A DNA stretch of 64,000 nt from Chrysaora quinquecirrha. Its lineage: Eukaryota; Cnidaria; Scyphozoa; Semaeostomeae; Pelagiidae. The notes under the pieces were generated by a model. The model saw only the letters and a program-made list of their open reading frames with translations, had not been told where the DNA came from and ran no database searches. The translations under genes and the position numbers were made by a program. Every line of letters begins with the position of its first letter. Positions within the stretch are counted from its first letter, which is position 1. Below are positions 61,927 to 64,000 of the stretch, piece after piece. The DNA is taken from assembly GCA_014526335.1 (NCBI GenBank), contig JACTAT010000113.1, positions 1 to 64,000 of the forward strand, in the 5' to 3' direction.

Positions 61927-64000
61927 TTTGGCTAAAATCAGGGTTTTCAAAACTCACTTTTTCTTCAAAAATAGTTACTAAATCCTACCAGACACCCCTG
62001 AACTGCCTCTAGGGCGTAAATATAGTCTTTTTCTATCAAAATAGGTATAATTTGGAAGAAAAAATTCCCTCAAAAATCGCCAAAAGGCAAGTCTATAGCC
62101 TTGCTAAATTGCCAAAAATTGGCTAAAATAAGGGTTTTCAAAACTCGCTTTTTTCTTCAAAAATAGTTACTAAATCCTACCAGACACCCCCTGAACTGCC
62201 TCTAGGGCGTAAATATAGTCTTTTTCTATCAAAATAGGTCGAATTTGGAAGAAAAAAATTCCCTCAAAAAATCGCCAAAAGGCAAGTCTATAGCCTTGCT
62301 AAATCGCCAAAAATTGGCTAAAATAAGGGGTTTTCAAAACTCGCTTTTTTCTTCAAAAATAGTTACTAAATCCTACCAGACACTCCCTGAACTGCCTCTA
62401 GGGCGTAAATATAGTCTTTTTCTATCAAAATAGGTTGAGTTTGGAAGAAAAAAATTCCCTCGAAAAATCGCCAAAAAGGTAAGTCTATAGCCTTGCTAAA
62501 TTACCAAAAATTGGCTCAAATAAGGGGTTTTCAAAACTCGATTTTTTCTTCAAAAATAGTTACTAAATCCTACCAGACACCCCCTGAACTGCCTCTAGGG
62601 CGTAAATATAGTCTTTTTCTATCAAAATATGTCTTGTTTGGAAGAAAAAAATTCCCTCAAAAAATCGCCAAAAAGGCAAGTCTATAGCCTTGCAAAATTG
62701 CCAAAATTTGGCTAAAATAAGGGGTTTTCAAAACACGCTTTTTTCTTCAAAAATAGTTACTAAATCCTACCAGACACCACCTGAACTGCCTGTAGGGGGT
62801 AAATATAGTCTTTTTCTATCAAAATAGGTCTAATTTGGAAGAAAAAAATTCCCTCAAAAAATCGCCAAAAAGGCAAGTCTATAGCCTTGCTAAATTGCCA
62901 AAAATTGGCTAAAATTAGGGGTTTTCATAACTCGCTTTTTTCTTCAAAAATAGTTACTAAATCCTACCAGACACTCCCTGAACTGCCTCTGGGGGTAAAA
63001 TATAGTCTTTTTCTATCAAAGTAGGTCCGATTTGGGAGAAAAAATTTCCCTCAAAAAATCGCCAAAAAGGCAAGTCTATAGCCTTGCTAAATTGCCAAAA
63101 ATTGGCTAAAATAGGGGGTTTTCAAAACTCACTTTTTTCATCAAAAATAGTTACTAAATCCTACCAGACACCCCCTGAACTGCCTCTAGGGCGTAAATAT
63201 AGTCTTTTGCTATCAAAATAGGTCTAATTTGGAAGAAAAAAATTCCCTCAAAAAATCGCCAAAAAGGCAAGTCTATAGCCTTGCTAAATTGCCAAAAAAT
63301 GGCTAAAATCAGGGGATTTCAAAGCTCGCTTTTTTCTTCAAAAATAGTTAATAAATCCTACCAGACACCCCCTGAACTGCCTCTAGGGCGAAAATATAGT
63401 CTTTTTCTATCAAAATAGGTCTAATTTGGAAGAAAAAAATTTCCTCAAAAAATCGCCAAAAAGGAAAGTCTATAGCCTTGCTAAATTGCCAAAAAATGGC
63501 TAAAATCAGGGGTTTTCAAAACTCGCTTTTTTCTTCAAAAATAGTTAATAAATCCTACCAGACACCCCCTGGACTGCCTCTAGGGCGTAAATATAGTCTT
63601 TTTCTATCAAAATAGGTCTAATTTGGAAGAAAAAAATTTCCTCAAAAAATCGCCAAAAAGGAAAGTCTATAGCCTTGCTAAATTGCCAAAAAATGGCTAA
63701 AATCAGGGTTTTCAAAACTCGATTTTTCTTCAAAAATAGTTACTAAATCCTACCAGACACCCCTGAACTGCCTCTAGGGCGTAAATATAGTCTTTTCTTA
63801 TCAAAATAGGTCTAATTTGGAAGAAAAAAATTCGCTCAAAAAATCGCCAAAAAGGCAAGTCTATAGCCTTGCTAAATTGCCAAAAATTGGCTAAAATCAG
63901 GGGTTTTCAAAAGTCGCTTTTTTCTTCAAAAATAGTTACTAAATCCTACCAGACACCCCCTGAACTGCCTCTAGGGCGTAAATATAGTCTTTTCTTTCAA

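Larger units (their letters stand above)
44170..64000. repeat. satellite DNA, 185-200-bp monomer, about 100 copies, runs off the window
   Basis: Nearly every monomer contains the core GGCAAGTCTATAGCCTTGC, followed by GCCAAAAAT(T/C)GGC, a GGTTTT...AAA(A/G)ACTC box, TTCTTCAAAAATA, ACC(T/C)ACCAGA and GCCTCTAGGGCGTAAATA. The typical period is 197 bp in the 62-64 kb part and about 192 bp elsewhere. A-rich runs recur at fixed positions. Short open frames (for example SLAKLPKIG repeats) are by-products. Length close to a nucleosome plus linker suggests a heterochromatic or centromeric-type satellite; location on the chromosome is not known. Confidence 0.97.

Noticed and set aside
44823..63733. Many 60-90-codon frames with LAKLPKIG and GRKYSLFLSK words
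   Set aside because: Satellite monomers read in frame for one or two periods; interrupted by any length variant.
44170..64000. CENP-B box in the satellite
   Set aside because: I looked for a TTCG-A-CGGG pattern and found none in the monomer consensus; the conserved core is a different sequence.

Overview
This is a window from a metazoan nuclear genome. It is AT-rich and intron-bearing, with GT-AG introns, and packed with small transposons, minisatellites and one very large satellite. The intronless-CDS rhodopsin-like receptor, two 5'-truncated CR1/L2-like LINE tails and the gene content suggest a marine invertebrate, most likely an anthozoan cnidarian. The species assignment is inference only.

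Gene region (1-39.7 kb, all genes on the + strand). (1) Positions 354-23357 hold the 3' thirteen exons of a PHF3/DIDO1-family transcription regulator: TFIIS-like central domain, SPOC domain, EPYDPED-type acidic repeats and a Tyr/Arg/Gly-rich tail. Its upstream exons, presumably with the PHD finger, lie outside the window. A rhodopsin-like GPCR gene (5759-6919) and an inverted, 5'-deleted paralogue (4170-4673) sit inside one of its introns. (2) Positions 26721-34893 hold a complete five-exon gene for a 265-residue SAM-domain protein with a cysteine-rich C-terminal half that may be PH-like. (3) Positions 35805-39338 hold TUBGCP5 (gamma-tubulin complex component 5) in only two coding exons.

Introns and spacers carry many non-autonomous elements: a hAT-like MITE with a perfect 8-bp target duplication, an element with a 9-bp duplication, TA-flanked MITEs (one nested in a SINE), tRNA-derived SINEs, a pogo/Tigger-like MITE, a 3-kb inverted-repeat element with an internal 188-bp tandem array, and at least seven copies of one family whose ends read (G)GTCAAACGATCAAACATT. 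A module with TATA and CCAAT boxes recurs four times.

Repeat region (40-64 kb). No gene was found here. A TIR element at 40.1-40.6 kb is followed by about 36 copies of an 80-bp unit (40.65-43.6 kb) enclosed between the ends of the GTCAAACGATCAAACA family. From 44.17 kb to the window edge there is a satellite of about 190-197 bp, roughly 100 monomers, with subfamily zones, local higher-order repeats and an invariant hairpin core. The array runs out of the window.

The three identified genes belong to unrelated processes (Pol II transcription, an unknown SAM-protein function, microtubule nucleation). No functional cluster is implied. The most unusual material is the repeat architecture: a MITE-to-minisatellite array next to a nucleosome-length satellite.
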